DNA of 31,160 nucleotides, taken from contig JAEZTA010000143.1 in the NCBI GenBank assembly GCA_023443765.1, positions 1 through 31,160 on the forward strand, given 5' to 3'. The translations under genes and the position numbers were made by a program. The notes beneath the pieces are model-generated. The model was not told where the DNA came from, made no database searches, and saw only the letters and a program-made list of their open reading frames with translations. Below, in pieces: positions 23,558-31,160 of the stretch; positions within the stretch are counted from its first letter, which is position 1, and each line of letters starts with the position of its first letter. This DNA comes from Bacteroidota bacterium. Lineage in GTDB: Bacteria; Bacteroidota; Bacteroidia; Bacteroidales; Rikenellaceae.

Positions 23558-25978
23558 ATGCTGAAAAGGTGCTGTGTCCTGCTGTTTTTCCTGCTCCCGT
23601 GTGCGGCGGCAGCCCAGTACCCCGGCGATGAATACTATCCCTATGCCGAACGCGAGGAGCGGCGCGAACTGCTCACGACCGATTCGGCGATCTTCTACCG
23701 CGCCGTGCAGTCCCCTTCGGACCTTTACGGCCTTCGTACCGATTTCAACCTGCCGCAGGTCTCGCTCCGGCGCCGTGGCCTGGATTACAGCCAGGAATGC
23801 ACGTCACTCATGGGTGTCGGGGTTTCCTACCGCTACCTGACGGCCCTGCGCCTGCTCGGGGCCGAAGAACAACGCTATGCGGGGCTTGCCGCAGCACCCG
23901 GGGAGCCGGGCATGGCAGGCGGCATCCGGACGTTCCGGTTTTCCGACGGGGAGCCGTTGCAGCCCTTCCTGGCCTCGGTCCGCTTCACCGACCGCAACTA
24001 CCTTGTCGGGGCGAAAGCCTCTGCCGCCGTGTCGCTGGGCGACGGCTGGCGCATCTCTGCCGCTCTCGATGCTCGTACGGGCCGTGATATGCATGTCGAA
24101 GGGGTTTTCACCAATGCCGTAACCGCAGGCCTGCGCCTTGCCAGACGTTTCGGCGAAGGGCATGAACTCGCCGTGCTGTGCATCGTGCCGCCCTCGGTGC
24201 GGGGCACGCGCCTCTCCTCCTCCGAAGAGGCTTTTACCCTCACGGGCAACCACCTCTACAACCCGGCATGGGGCTGGCAGGACGGCAAGGTGCGCAACTC
24301 CCGCGTGCGGCGCGAGACAGTTCCGTTGGCGCTCGTCACCTACGCTGTGCCGTTGTCTGCTTCGACCTCGCTCGCTGCGGCGTTCGCCGCCGAGGCCGGC
24401 GTGACGAAATACAGCATGCTTGACTGGTACGACGCCCGGACGCCGATGCCCGACAATTACCGCTACCTGCCCAGCTATGCCGGCGACCGGGAGACCGAAC
24501 TGGCGTGGCTGGCGAACGACCCCCGTTTTACCCAGATCGACTGGAATGAACTGATCCGCCAGAACCGCATGGCGGGCGGACATGCGGTCTATGCGCTCGA
24601 AGACCGCGCCGACCGACTCTGCAACCTCGCTTTCGACGCGCTGTTCACCACCGAAACCGACGCCCGGCTGACGCTCCGCTACGGGGTCTCGCTCCGCCGC
24701 GAAAATACACGCTCCTATAAACAGATGCGCGACCTGCTGGGCGCAGCTTTCATCACCGACATCGACCGTTTCCTGGTCGACGACGATACGTACAGCAACA
24801 AACTCCAGAACGACCTGCGGCATCCGGGGCGGACGATCCGCGAAGGCGACCGTTTCAGTTATGACTATGCGCTGACGCTGCGCGGGGCCGAACTCCGCCT
24901 GCAGGCCGATTATCGCTCCGACCGTTTCCGGGCCGACCTTTCGGCTATGTTGGGGAGCGACGCCGTCAGCCGCCGGGGCTATTACGAAAAGGAGCTTTTC
25001 CCCGGTGCACAGTCCTATGGCCGTTCGCGCGTCGTGCGTTTCACGCCCTACACCTTCAAGGCCCTTGCGGGCTGGGCCTTCTCCCCGCGGCACTACCTTG
25101 AAATCGCTGCCATGACCGCCGCCCGGACCCCTATGGCTGAAGACCTGTTCTACCAGCCGCTTTACAACAACCGCACGGTCGACAACCCCGTGCCCGAACG
25201 CATCTATGCCGCCGAACTCAACTACCGCCTGACGGGTCCCGTTGCGGATTTCCAGGCGACGCTCTTCGCCGTGATGACGCTCGACGGCTCCGAAACGCGG
25301 CGTTATTACGACGACATGGCGTCGGTCTACTGCGACATGGCCGTGACGGGCATCGGGCGCATGTCCTACGGCGTGGAGGTTGCCGCCGACATCCGCTTGT
25401 CGTACCGCTGGCTGTTGTCGCTGGCGGCTTCGGCCGGGCGGTATAAATACGTGCGCGATCCGTGCATCACGGTGCTATCCGATGTCGACAATGCGGCTGT
25501 CGACATGCGCGCTGTGAGCCGCATGAGCGACTGCGAGGTCGGCGGCGCTCCGCAGCTCACCGCTCTGGCGGAGATCGCTTACTTCGGCCCGAAAGGGTGG
25601 GGATGCCGCGCTTCGGCGGGCTATGCCGGGCGGCGTTATGTCGAGCCGATGCCCCTGCGCCGCACCGACCGGATTGCCGGGCAGGGCGGCATTACGCGCG
25701 AGGCGTTCGACGCCTTCACCCGGCAGGAACGGCTCTCCGATGCCTTTACGCTCGACGCCGCACTTTTCAAGTCGTTCTATTTCGAACGCTCGCGGCTTAC
25801 GGCGTCGCTGATGCTGCGTAACCTGACGGGCAACGCCGATACGGTCTACGGCGGTTACGAGTCGCTGCGTGTGCGCCGCATCCGCCCGGGCGACGATACC
25901 CTCTACGCGCCCCATGCCTCGCGCTACACCTATGCCTGGCCCCGTTCGTTCTATCTTACAATCTCTTACCGTTTCTGA
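23558..25978 (+). CDS. TonB-dependent-receptor-like outer-membrane barrel with a shortened plug
   Basis: An 806-aa exported protein (signal LKRCCVLLFFLLPCAAAAQ) made mostly of alternating beta strands and ending RSFYLTISYRF, with the terminal aromatic residue typical of outer-membrane barrels. The front (residues 35-120: DSAIFYRAVQSPSDLYGLRTDF, SLRRRGLDYSQECTSLMGVGV) resembles the last part of the plug of a Bacteroidales TonB-receptor family (RVRGYDxxY...). The first plug half, the TonB box and the usual N-terminal carboxypeptidase-like domain are absent. The barrel has receptor-like segments (AARTPMAEDLFYQPLYNNRTVDNPVPERIYAAELNYRL). It may work with a partner or without TonB; the substrate is unknown. 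ATG 23558 follows from the promoter; an upstream in-frame ATG at 23507 overlaps the -33 box. Confidence 0.75.
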   Translation: MLKRCCVLLFFLLPCAAAAQYPGDEYYPYAEREERRELLTTDSAIFYRAVQSPSDLYGLRTDFNLPQVSLRRRGLDYSQECTSLMGVGVSYRYLTALRLLGAEEQRYAGLAAAPGEPGMAGGIRTFRFSDGEPLQPFLASVRFTDRNYLVGAKASAAVSLGDGWRISAALDARTGRDMHVEGVFTNAVTAGLRLARRFGEGHELAVLCIVPPSVRGTRLSSSEEAFTLTGNHLYNPAWGWQDGKVRNSRVRRETVPLALVTYAVPLSASTSLAAAFAAEAGVTKYSMLDWYDARTPMPDNYRYLPSYAGDRETELAWLANDPRFTQIDWNELIRQNRMAGGHAVYALEDRADRLCNLAFDALFTTETDARLTLRYGVSLRRENTRSYKQMRDLLGAAFITDIDRFLVDDDTYSNKLQNDLRHPGRTIREGDRFSYDYALTLRGAELRLQADYRSDRFRADLSAMLGSDAVSRRGYYEKELFPGAQSYGRSRVVRFTPYTFKALAGWAFSPRHYLEIAAMTAARTPMAEDLFYQPLYNNRTVDNPVPERIYAAELNYRLTGPVADFQATLFAVMTLDGSETRRYYDDMASVYCDMAVTGIGRMSYGVEVAADIRLSYRWLLSLAASAGRYKYVRDPCITVLSDVDNAAVDMRAVSRMSDCEVGGAPQLTALAEIAYFGPKGWGCRASAGYAGRRYVEPMPLRRTDRIAGQGGITREAFDAFTRQERLSDAFTLDAALFKSFYFERSRLTASLMLRNLTGNADTVYGGYESLRVRRIRPGDDTLYAPHASRYTYAWPRSFYLTISYRF

Positions 25979-26005
25979 TTCCGGCGTAAAAAAATGTCCC
26001 GGTTT

Positions 26006-26036
26006 TTTGGATTTTCGTGCGAAATTCGTATTTTGG
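26006..26036 (+). promoter_or_regulatory. Candidate promoter of ald
   Basis: TTTG at 26006-26009, 19 nt, TATTTTGG at 26029-26036 (imperfect -7). The predicted leader is about 26 nt. Confidence 0.5.
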
Positions 26037-26067
26037 AGAGGTAAAACCTTATAAAACATCCAAATCC

Positions 26068-27174
26068 ATGATTATCGGTATTCCAAAAGAGATCAAGAAC
26101 AATGAGAACCGCATTGCTCTTACCCCTTCGGGCGCTCAGGAGCTCGTAAAGCGGGGCCATCAGGTTTATGTGCAGGCTACGGCCGGTGTGAACAGCGGAT
26201 TTGCCGATGATGCCTATACGGCCGTCGGGGCGGAGTTGCTTCCTACGATCGAGGAGGTCTACGCCCGGGCGGAGATGATCATTAAGGTCAAGGAGCCAGT
26301 AGCTCCCGAATACAAGCTCATCCGTCGGGACCAACTGGTCTTTACCTTCTTCCACTTCGCCAGCAGCGACCCCCTCACCCGTGCGATGATCGACAGCGGG
26401 GCGGTCTGCTGCGCTTACGAGACCGTCGAACGCGCTGACCGTTCGCTGCCGTTGCTGATTCCGATGTCGGAGGTCGCGGGCCGCATGTCGACGCAGGAGG
26501 GGCGCTATTTCCTCGAAAAGCCCCGCGGCGGCAAAGGCGTGCTGCTGGGCGGCGTGCCGGGCGTGAAGCCCGCCAAGGTCTTTGTCATCGGCGCCGGCGT
26601 GGTCGGCACGGCCGCCGCGAAGACGGCTGCCGGAACGGGAGCCGACGTGACGATCTGCGATATTTCGCTCCAGCGGCTGACCTACCTGGCCGACGTGATG
26701 CCCAAGAACGTCAAGACGCTGATGTCCTCCGAATACAACATCCGCGAGGAGCTGAAGCATGCCGACCTGGTGATCGGCTCGGTGCTGATTCCCGGCGCCA
26801 AGGCCCCGAAACTCGTCACGCGCGAAATGTTGAAGGAGATGGAACCGGGCACGGTGATGGTCGACGTGGCCATCGACCAGGGCGGTTGTTTCGAGACTTC
26901 GCGTCCCACGACGCACGAGGACCCCGTGTATTACGTCGACGGCATCCTGCACTACTGCGTGGCCAATATTCCGGGTGCCGTGCCCCGTACCTCGACCCTT
27001 GCGCTCACCAATGCGACGCTTCCCTATGCCATCCAGCTCGCCGACAAGGGCTGGCGGCGCGCCGCGAAGGAGAATCCCGAACTGGCGCTGGGCCTGAACA
27101 TCGTCGGCGGCAGGGTGGTCTATAAACCCGTTGCCGAGGCCTGGGGGCTGCCTTACGAGCCGCTGGCGCTTTAA
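26068..27174 (+). CDS. ald: Alanine dehydrogenase
   Basis: Catalyses NAD-dependent oxidative deamination of L-alanine to pyruvate and ammonia, or the reverse. The 368-aa length is typical. All key residues fall at the usual positions: Arg15 in NENRIALTP, Lys75 in IKVKEP, His96 in FTFFHFAS, and Asp270 in VDVAIDQGG. The NAD-binding Rossmann loop is VFVIGAGVVGTAAAKTA. The frame opens at 26017, but MIIGIPKEIKNNENR from ATG 26068 is the family N-terminus. It has its own promoter candidate and is followed by a 12-bp hairpin, so it is probably monocistronic. Confidence 0.96.
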   Translation: MIIGIPKEIKNNENRIALTPSGAQELVKRGHQVYVQATAGVNSGFADDAYTAVGAELLPTIEEVYARAEMIIKVKEPVAPEYKLIRRDQLVFTFFHFASSDPLTRAMIDSGAVCCAYETVERADRSLPLLIPMSEVAGRMSTQEGRYFLEKPRGGKGVLLGGVPGVKPAKVFVIGAGVVGTAAAKTAAGTGADVTICDISLQRLTYLADVMPKNVKTLMSSEYNIREELKHADLVIGSVLIPGAKAPKLVTREMLKEMEPGTVMVDVAIDQGGCFETSRPTTHEDPVYYVDGILHYCVANIPGAVPRTSTLALTNATLPYAIQLADKGWRRAAKENPELALGLNIVGGRVVYKPVAEAWGLPYEPLAL

Positions 27175-27191
27175 CGCATCCGTATGTTTTT

Positions 27192-27230
27192 CGACGGCCT
27201 TCCGCTCCTTTCGGGACCGGGAGGCCGTCG
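27192..27230 (+). terminator. Strong hairpin without a U-run after ald
   Basis: CGACGGCCTTCC (27192-27203) pairs with GGGAGGCCGTCG (27219-27230) over 12 bp with one G-U pair. No T-run follows, so it may be an RNA 3'-end or processing structure rather than a simple intrinsic terminator. Confidence 0.6.
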
Positions 27231-27280
27231 GCGCGTCGTATGGTTTGTGTACGAACGGTCGAAAATTTAGCCGTTTTGTT

Positions 27281-27310
27281 TTTGAAATTCTTAAATAATT
27301 CATATATTTG
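27281..27310 (+). promoter_or_regulatory. Promoter of the leucine operon
   Basis: TTTG at 27281-27284, 18 nt, TATATTTG at 27303-27310 (exact consensus). The predicted start is near 27316. Confidence 0.75.
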
Positions 27311-27315
27311 CAAGA

Positions 27316-27501
27316 GAGCAAGGCAGTTACGTTCTTTATTCCGGTTTCAGTCCGGCTGGAAAGAGCGTCGAAATGCGCCGGATGTTTAAGCATGGCGACT
27401 GTTTTTGTTACGGATCGTAAGCAAATAGAAAGTTAGGGTGGCGTTCGCCGTACGGAAAGCGTGGGGCGGCGTCATTAAGTTTTATTCGATAACAGGTTAG
27501 T
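27316..27501 (+). other. Long leader of the leucine operon
   Basis: About 186 nt of untranslated RNA before leuA. It holds GC-rich inverted repeats (CCGGC 27352-27356 with GCCGG 27377-27381; CGCCG 27446-27450 with CGGCG 27467-27471). It also holds two possible mini-ORFs: MRRMFKHGDCFCYGS (27373-27420) and MATVFVTDRKQIES (27392-27436). Neither has a run of leucine codons, so classical leucine attenuation is not supported. No riboswitch family is recognised. Confidence 0.5.
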
Positions 27502-29022
27502 ATGAGCGAGAGATTGTACATTTTCGACACCACGCTGCGCGATGGTGAGCAGGTCCCCGGTTGTCAGTTGAACACCACCGAAAAAATTGAAGTCGCCAAG
27601 TTGCTTGAGAGCCTCGGCGTAGATGTTATCGAGGCGGGATTCCCCATCTCCAGCCCCGGTGATTTCAACTCCGTACTGGAGATTTCCAAGGCCGTTTCCG
27701 AGCCGACGATCTGCGCGCTGACCCGCGCCGTGAAGAAGGACATCGACGTTGCGGCCGATGCCCTGCGACTGGCGAAACACAAGCGTATCCACACGGGTAT
27801 TGGCGTTTCGCCCCAGCATATCTATGATAAACTGCGTTCTACGCCCGAGAAGATCATCGAATCGGCTATCGAGGCGGTGAAATATGCCAAGCGTTATGTC
27901 GAGGACGTGGAGTTCTACGCCGAGGATGCCGGGCGTGCCGACGTGGAATACCTCGCCCGTGTGGTCGAGGCGGTCATCAAGGCTGGCGCAACGGTGGTCA
28001 ACATCCCCGATACGACGGGCTACTGCCTGCCCAACGAGTACGGTGCGAAGATCAAATACCTCGTGGACAACGTTTCCAATATCGACAAGGCGATCATCTC
28101 GACCCACTGCCACAACGACTTGGGTATGGCCACGGCAAACACGCTGAGCGGCATCCTGAACGGCGCCCGGCAGGCCGAAGTCACGATCAACGGCATCGGC
28201 GAACGGGCCGGCAACACATCGCTCGAAGAGGTGGTGATGACCCTGCGCTGCCACAAGGACGTGGCTATCGACACGAACATCAATTCGCGCCTGATTACCA
28301 AGGCGTCGCACCTGGTATCGAGCCTGATGAACATGCCCGTGCAGCCCAACAAGGCCATTGTCGGACGCAATGCCTTCGCCCATTCGTCGGGTATCCACCA
28401 GGACGGCGTGCTGAAGCAGCGCCAGACTTACGAGATCATCGACCCGCAGGACATCGGCCTGAACGAGTCGGTCATCGCCCTCACGGCCCGCAGCGGCCGT
28501 GCGGCCCTCGTGCACCGGCTCGAACTGCTGGGTTACGACCTCACGCAGGAGGAGATCGACTCCACGTACGAAAAATTCCTTGCCCTGGCCGACAAGAAGA
28601 AGGAGATCCACGACTACGACCTGCTGTACCTCGTGGGCGACATTGACCGCATGAAGCAGCAGTCCATCTCGCTGAAATTCATGCAGGTGACCACCGGAAC
28701 GCTGGTTCCGACGGCTACCGTGGTGCTGAAATTCGGCGACCACGAGCGCATGTCCACCGCTACGGGTAACGGCCCGGTCGATGCGGCGGTCTCGGCCATC
28801 AAGAAACTGATCAACGAGAAGGTCGTGCTGGCGGAGTTCCTGATGCAGGCCATCACGCGCGGTTCGAACGACGTGGGCCGCGTGCACGTACAGGTGGAGT
28901 GCGGCAGCCGCATGGTTCACGGATTCGGCGCGCATACCGACACCACGCGGGCTTCGATCGAGGCGTTCCTCGATGCTCTGCGCGCACTCAACGTAACCGA
29001 AAAGATCGAAGAGGAGAATTGA
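27502..29022 (+). CDS. leuA: 2-isopropylmalate synthase
   Basis: Condenses acetyl-CoA with 2-oxoisovalerate, the first committed step of leucine synthesis. The 506-aa protein has the N-terminal DTTLRDGEQVPG substrate motif, the TIM-barrel metal site STHCHNDLGMA, GIGERAGNTSLEEV, and SSGIHQDGVLK. The C-terminal domain (about residues 385-500) is the leucine-sensing regulatory domain, so feedback inhibition is likely. It is the first gene of leuA-leuC-leuD and a second synthase-like gene. leuC starts 1 nt after its stop. Confidence 0.96.
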   Translation: MSERLYIFDTTLRDGEQVPGCQLNTTEKIEVAKLLESLGVDVIEAGFPISSPGDFNSVLEISKAVSEPTICALTRAVKKDIDVAADALRLAKHKRIHTGIGVSPQHIYDKLRSTPEKIIESAIEAVKYAKRYVEDVEFYAEDAGRADVEYLARVVEAVIKAGATVVNIPDTTGYCLPNEYGAKIKYLVDNVSNIDKAIISTHCHNDLGMATANTLSGILNGARQAEVTINGIGERAGNTSLEEVVMTLRCHKDVAIDTNINSRLITKASHLVSSLMNMPVQPNKAIVGRNAFAHSSGIHQDGVLKQRQTYEIIDPQDIGLNESVIALTARSGRAALVHRLELLGYDLTQEEIDSTYEKFLALADKKKEIHDYDLLYLVGDIDRMKQQSISLKFMQVTTGTLVPTATVVLKFGDHERMSTATGNGPVDAAVSAIKKLINEKVVLAEFLMQAITRGSNDVGRVHVQVECGSRMVHGFGAHTDTTRASIEAFLDALRALNVTEKIEEEN

Positions 29023-29023
29023 T

Positions 29024-30400
29024 ATGGGACGAACACTTTTGGACAAAATATGGGATGCGCACACGGTGCGTGTCGAGGACGGCGGCCGCTGTGTGCTCTA
29101 CATCGACCGGCAGTATATCCACGAGGTGACTTCGCCCGTGGCCTTTGCGGGCATCGAACGCCGCGGAATCGGCGTTGCGCGTCCGTCGCAGATCACGGCT
29201 ACGGCCGACCATAATATCCCGACTGTCAACCAGCACCTCCCGATCGAGGAACCCGAATCGCGCCGGCAGGTCGAGGCTTTGGCCGAGAACTGCGCCCGGC
29301 ACGGCATCGAGCACTTCGGCGTGGGCCATTCGCAGCAGGGTATCGTGCACATCATCGGTCCGGAACTGGGCTTTACCCAGCCGGGCATGACGATTGTCTG
29401 CGGCGACAGCCACACCTCGACCCACGGGGCTTTGGGCGCCGTGGCGTTCGGCGTGGGAACCTCGGAGGTCGAAATGGTCTTTGCCAGCCAGTGCATCCTG
29501 CAGAACAAACCCCGTTCGATGCGTATCACGGTCGACGGCGCACTGCGCCCGGGCGTCGAGGCGAAGGATGTTATCCTCTATATCATCTCGAAACTCACCG
29601 CTTCGGGCGGCACGGGCTATTTCATCGAGTTCGCCGGCAGTGCGATCCGTTCGCTCTCGATGGAGGGGCGCATGACGGTCTGCAACATGAGCATCGAGTG
29701 CGGAGCGCGCGGCGGCATGATCGCCCCCGACGAGAAGACATTCGAATACCTCCGCGGCCGCGAGCGTGTGCCGCAGGGAGCCGCTTACGACGAGGCTGTG
29801 GCCCGCTGGCGGGAACTTTACAGCGATTCCGATGCCGCCTTCGACAAGGAATACCGTTTCGATGCCGCGGACATCGCCCCGATGATCACCTACGGAACCA
29901 ATCCCGGCATGGGGATGGCCGTCGATGCGACGATCCCTGCCGATGCCGATCCCAAGGCGCTGGAATACATGGGCTTCAAGGCCGGCGAAAAGATGCTGGG
30001 CAAGAGGGTCGATTATGTGTTCGTCGGCAGTTGCACGAACGGTCGTATCGAAGACCTGCGCCGCTTCGCCAGGCTGGTCGAAGGCCGCCGCAAGGCTGAT
30101 AACGTGATTGCGTGGATCGTCCCCGGTTCGAAGGGTGTTGAAGCCGCCGCCAAAGCCGAAGGGCTGGATAAGATTCTCGCTGCAGCGGGATTCGAACTGC
30201 GCCAGCCGGGCTGTTCGGCGTGCCTCGCGATGAACGCCGACAAGATACCTGCGGGCAAGTACAGCGTTTCGACCTCGAACCGCAATTTCGAAGGTCGTCA
30301 GGGCCCCGGAGCCCGCACGATGCTGTCGGGTGTGGCTGTGGCCGCAGCCGCTGCGGTGACGGGACGGGTGGAAGACCCGCGTGAAATATTCGGTTTTTAA
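29024..30400 (+). CDS. leuC: 3-isopropylmalate dehydratase large subunit
   Basis: Aconitase-family subunit that, with LeuD, isomerises 2- to 3-isopropylmalate. The 458-aa protein has the 4Fe-4S ligands Cys337 (VGSCTNGR), Cys397 and Cys400 (GCSACLAMN), plus CGDSHTSTHGA and STSNRNFEGRQG. The stop of leuA and the start of leuC are one base apart. A GAGGAG ribosome-binding site (29011-29016) sits inside the last codons of leuA, unusual in a lineage that mostly lacks Shine-Dalgarno sites. Confidence 0.97.
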   Translation: MGRTLLDKIWDAHTVRVEDGGRCVLYIDRQYIHEVTSPVAFAGIERRGIGVARPSQITATADHNIPTVNQHLPIEEPESRRQVEALAENCARHGIEHFGVGHSQQGIVHIIGPELGFTQPGMTIVCGDSHTSTHGALGAVAFGVGTSEVEMVFASQCILQNKPRSMRITVDGALRPGVEAKDVILYIISKLTASGGTGYFIEFAGSAIRSLSMEGRMTVCNMSIECGARGGMIAPDEKTFEYLRGRERVPQGAAYDEAVARWRELYSDSDAAFDKEYRFDAADIAPMITYGTNPGMGMAVDATIPADADPKALEYMGFKAGEKMLGKRVDYVFVGSCTNGRIEDLRRFARLVEGRRKADNVIAWIVPGSKGVEAAAKAEGLDKILAAAGFELRQPGCSACLAMNADKIPAGKYSVSTSNRNFEGRQGPGARTMLSGVAVAAAAAVTGRVEDPREIFGF

Positions 30401-30412
30401 AGGAGTACAACT

Positions 30413-31006
30413 ATGTCAATTCCCAAATTCGTAACCTTCACTTCGGGGGCTGTTCCTGTCGAGGTGGAAAACATAGATACCGATCAGATCATCCCGGCGC
30501 GCTTTCTGAAAGCCACCGAGCGCAAGGGATTCGGCGACAACCTCTTCCGCGACTGGCGTTACGACGCTGCGGGACAGCTGATCGCCGCATTCCCGCTCAA
30601 CGATCCGCGCTACGGGGGGCAAATCCTCGTCGCCGGGCGTAATTTCGGCTGCGGCAGTTCGCGCGAACACGCCGCCTGGGCCATCGCCGACTACGGCTTC
30701 CGCGTCGTGGTGTCGAGTTTCTTTGCCGACATCTTCCGCAACAATGCCCTGAACACCGGGCTGCTGCCGATCCGGGTGAGCGAGGAGTTCCTCAAGGCTA
30801 TTTTCGACGAAATCCGCCGTAATCCGGCTGCACAGTTCACGGTTGACCTCGATAACCAGACCCTGACGATCGCTTCGAACGGTCGCAGCGAAAGCTTCGA
30901 GATCGACGCCTACAAGAAACGCTGCCTGCAGAACGGCTACGATGATGTAGACTACCTGCGCAGCATCGCAGACCAGATCGGGGCCTTCGAAGCCGCACGC
31001 AAATAG
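30413..31006 (+). CDS. leuD: 3-isopropylmalate dehydratase small subunit
   Basis: Partner of LeuC. The 197-aa protein is the usual length, with the swivelling-domain motifs NIDTDQIIPARFL, GRNFGCGSSREHAAWA and SSFFADIFRNNALNTGLLPI. It begins 12 nt after leuC and is preceded by a clear AAAGGAG Shine-Dalgarno site (30399-30405, 7 nt before the ATG). A second isopropylmalate-synthase-like gene follows after 9 nt. Confidence 0.97.
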   Translation: MSIPKFVTFTSGAVPVEVENIDTDQIIPARFLKATERKGFGDNLFRDWRYDAAGQLIAAFPLNDPRYGGQILVAGRNFGCGSSREHAAWAIADYGFRVVVSSFFADIFRNNALNTGLLPIRVSEEFLKAIFDEIRRNPAAQFTVDLDNQTLTIASNGRSESFEIDAYKKRCLQNGYDDVDYLRSIADQIGAFEAARK

Positions 31007-31015
31007 GCTGTGCCG

Positions 31016-31160
31016 ATGCTTCTCCCGGTTGAAATAATGGACACCACGCTGCGCGACGGTGAGCAAACCTCGGGCGTTTCTTTCAACGCCCGTGAAAAGC
31101 TCTCCATCGCCCGGCTGCTGCTGGAGGAACTGCGCGTCAGCCGTATCGAGATCGCCTCGG
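31016..31160 (+). CDS. Second LeuA-like acyltransferase, 5' part only (cut by window edge)
   Basis: The first 48 codons are visible: MLLPVEIMDTTLRDGEQTSG, then FNAREKLSIARLLLEELRVSRIEIAS. This is the N-terminus of an alpha-isopropylmalate/homocitrate/citramalate synthase-type enzyme. The TSGVSF variant after DGEQ differs from VPGCQL in LeuA of this operon. In Bacteroidales a divergent LeuA-like gene commonly sits between leuD and leuB. Its acceptor (2-oxoisovalerate, pyruvate for citramalate, or other) cannot be told from this piece. It starts 9 nt after leuD; an in-frame ATG at 31037 would cut into the motif and is unlikely. Confidence 0.88.
   Translation, partial: MLLPVEIMDTTLRDGEQTSGVSFNAREKLSIARLLLEELRVSRIEIAS

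Noticed and set aside
27373..27420. Classical leucine attenuator peptide
   Set aside because: The mini-ORF MRRMFKHGDCFCYGS has no leucine codons and no clear terminator follows with a U-run at the right distance.

Overview
The window looks like ordinary chromosomal core sequence from a GC-rich gut Bacteroidetes, most like Alistipes (Rikenellaceae). The genus is an inference. It rests on roughly 60% GC coding sequence, repeated Bacteroidetes-type promoters (TTTG, about 19 nt, then TAnnTTTG), a 311-aa NusB, DUF1573, DUF2795 and probable DUF4251 proteins, a short-plug TonB-receptor-like barrel and the leuA-C-D-leuA2 gene order. I found no rRNA, tRNA, CRISPR array, insertion sequence, phage or defence genes.

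Region 1 (1-3,613) is a ribonucleotide-reductase block. A truncated stand-alone TSCPD-domain gene runs leftward. Divergent from it is a clear cobalamin riboswitch (277-454) leading into the B12-independent class III reductase nrdD, then two terminator hairpins and the activase nrdG. Region 2 (3,614-5,508, minus strand) is nusB, a DUF1573 lipoprotein and yajC, with an extra promoter before yajC. Region 3 (5,509-7,960) is a plus-strand operon of a BaiN/YhiN flavoprotein, a small methyltransferase-like remnant and a PduO-type cobalamin adenosyltransferase. The last makes adenosylcobalamin, a likely ligand of the riboswitch 7 kb upstream.

Region 4 (7,961-14,990) holds a small DUF2795 gene, a secreted six-hairpin glycosidase-like protein, a minus-strand cvfB-like/methyltransferase operon, and a plus-strand secreted CocE-type hydrolase plus nitrilase-family amidase. 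Region 5 (15,000-21,340) holds uvrA, a tandem pair of DUF4251-like secreted proteins with a terminator-like hairpin inside the second reading frame, ispF, and a divergent pepD whose promoter is interleaved with that of ispF. Region 6 (21,341-27,230) holds a GH127-type arabinofuranosidase lipoprotein, the outer-membrane barrel protein and alanine dehydrogenase.

Region 7 (27,231-31,160) is the leucine operon: a ~186-nt leader, leuA, leuC, leuD and the first 48 codons of a second isopropylmalate-synthase-like gene cut by the window edge.

The most interesting logic is B12-related. A B12 riboswitch guards a B12-free ribonucleotide reductase, a TSCPD gene lies divergently beside it, and the adenosylcobalamin-making enzyme is nearby. 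I did not find a convincing undescribed multi-gene system.
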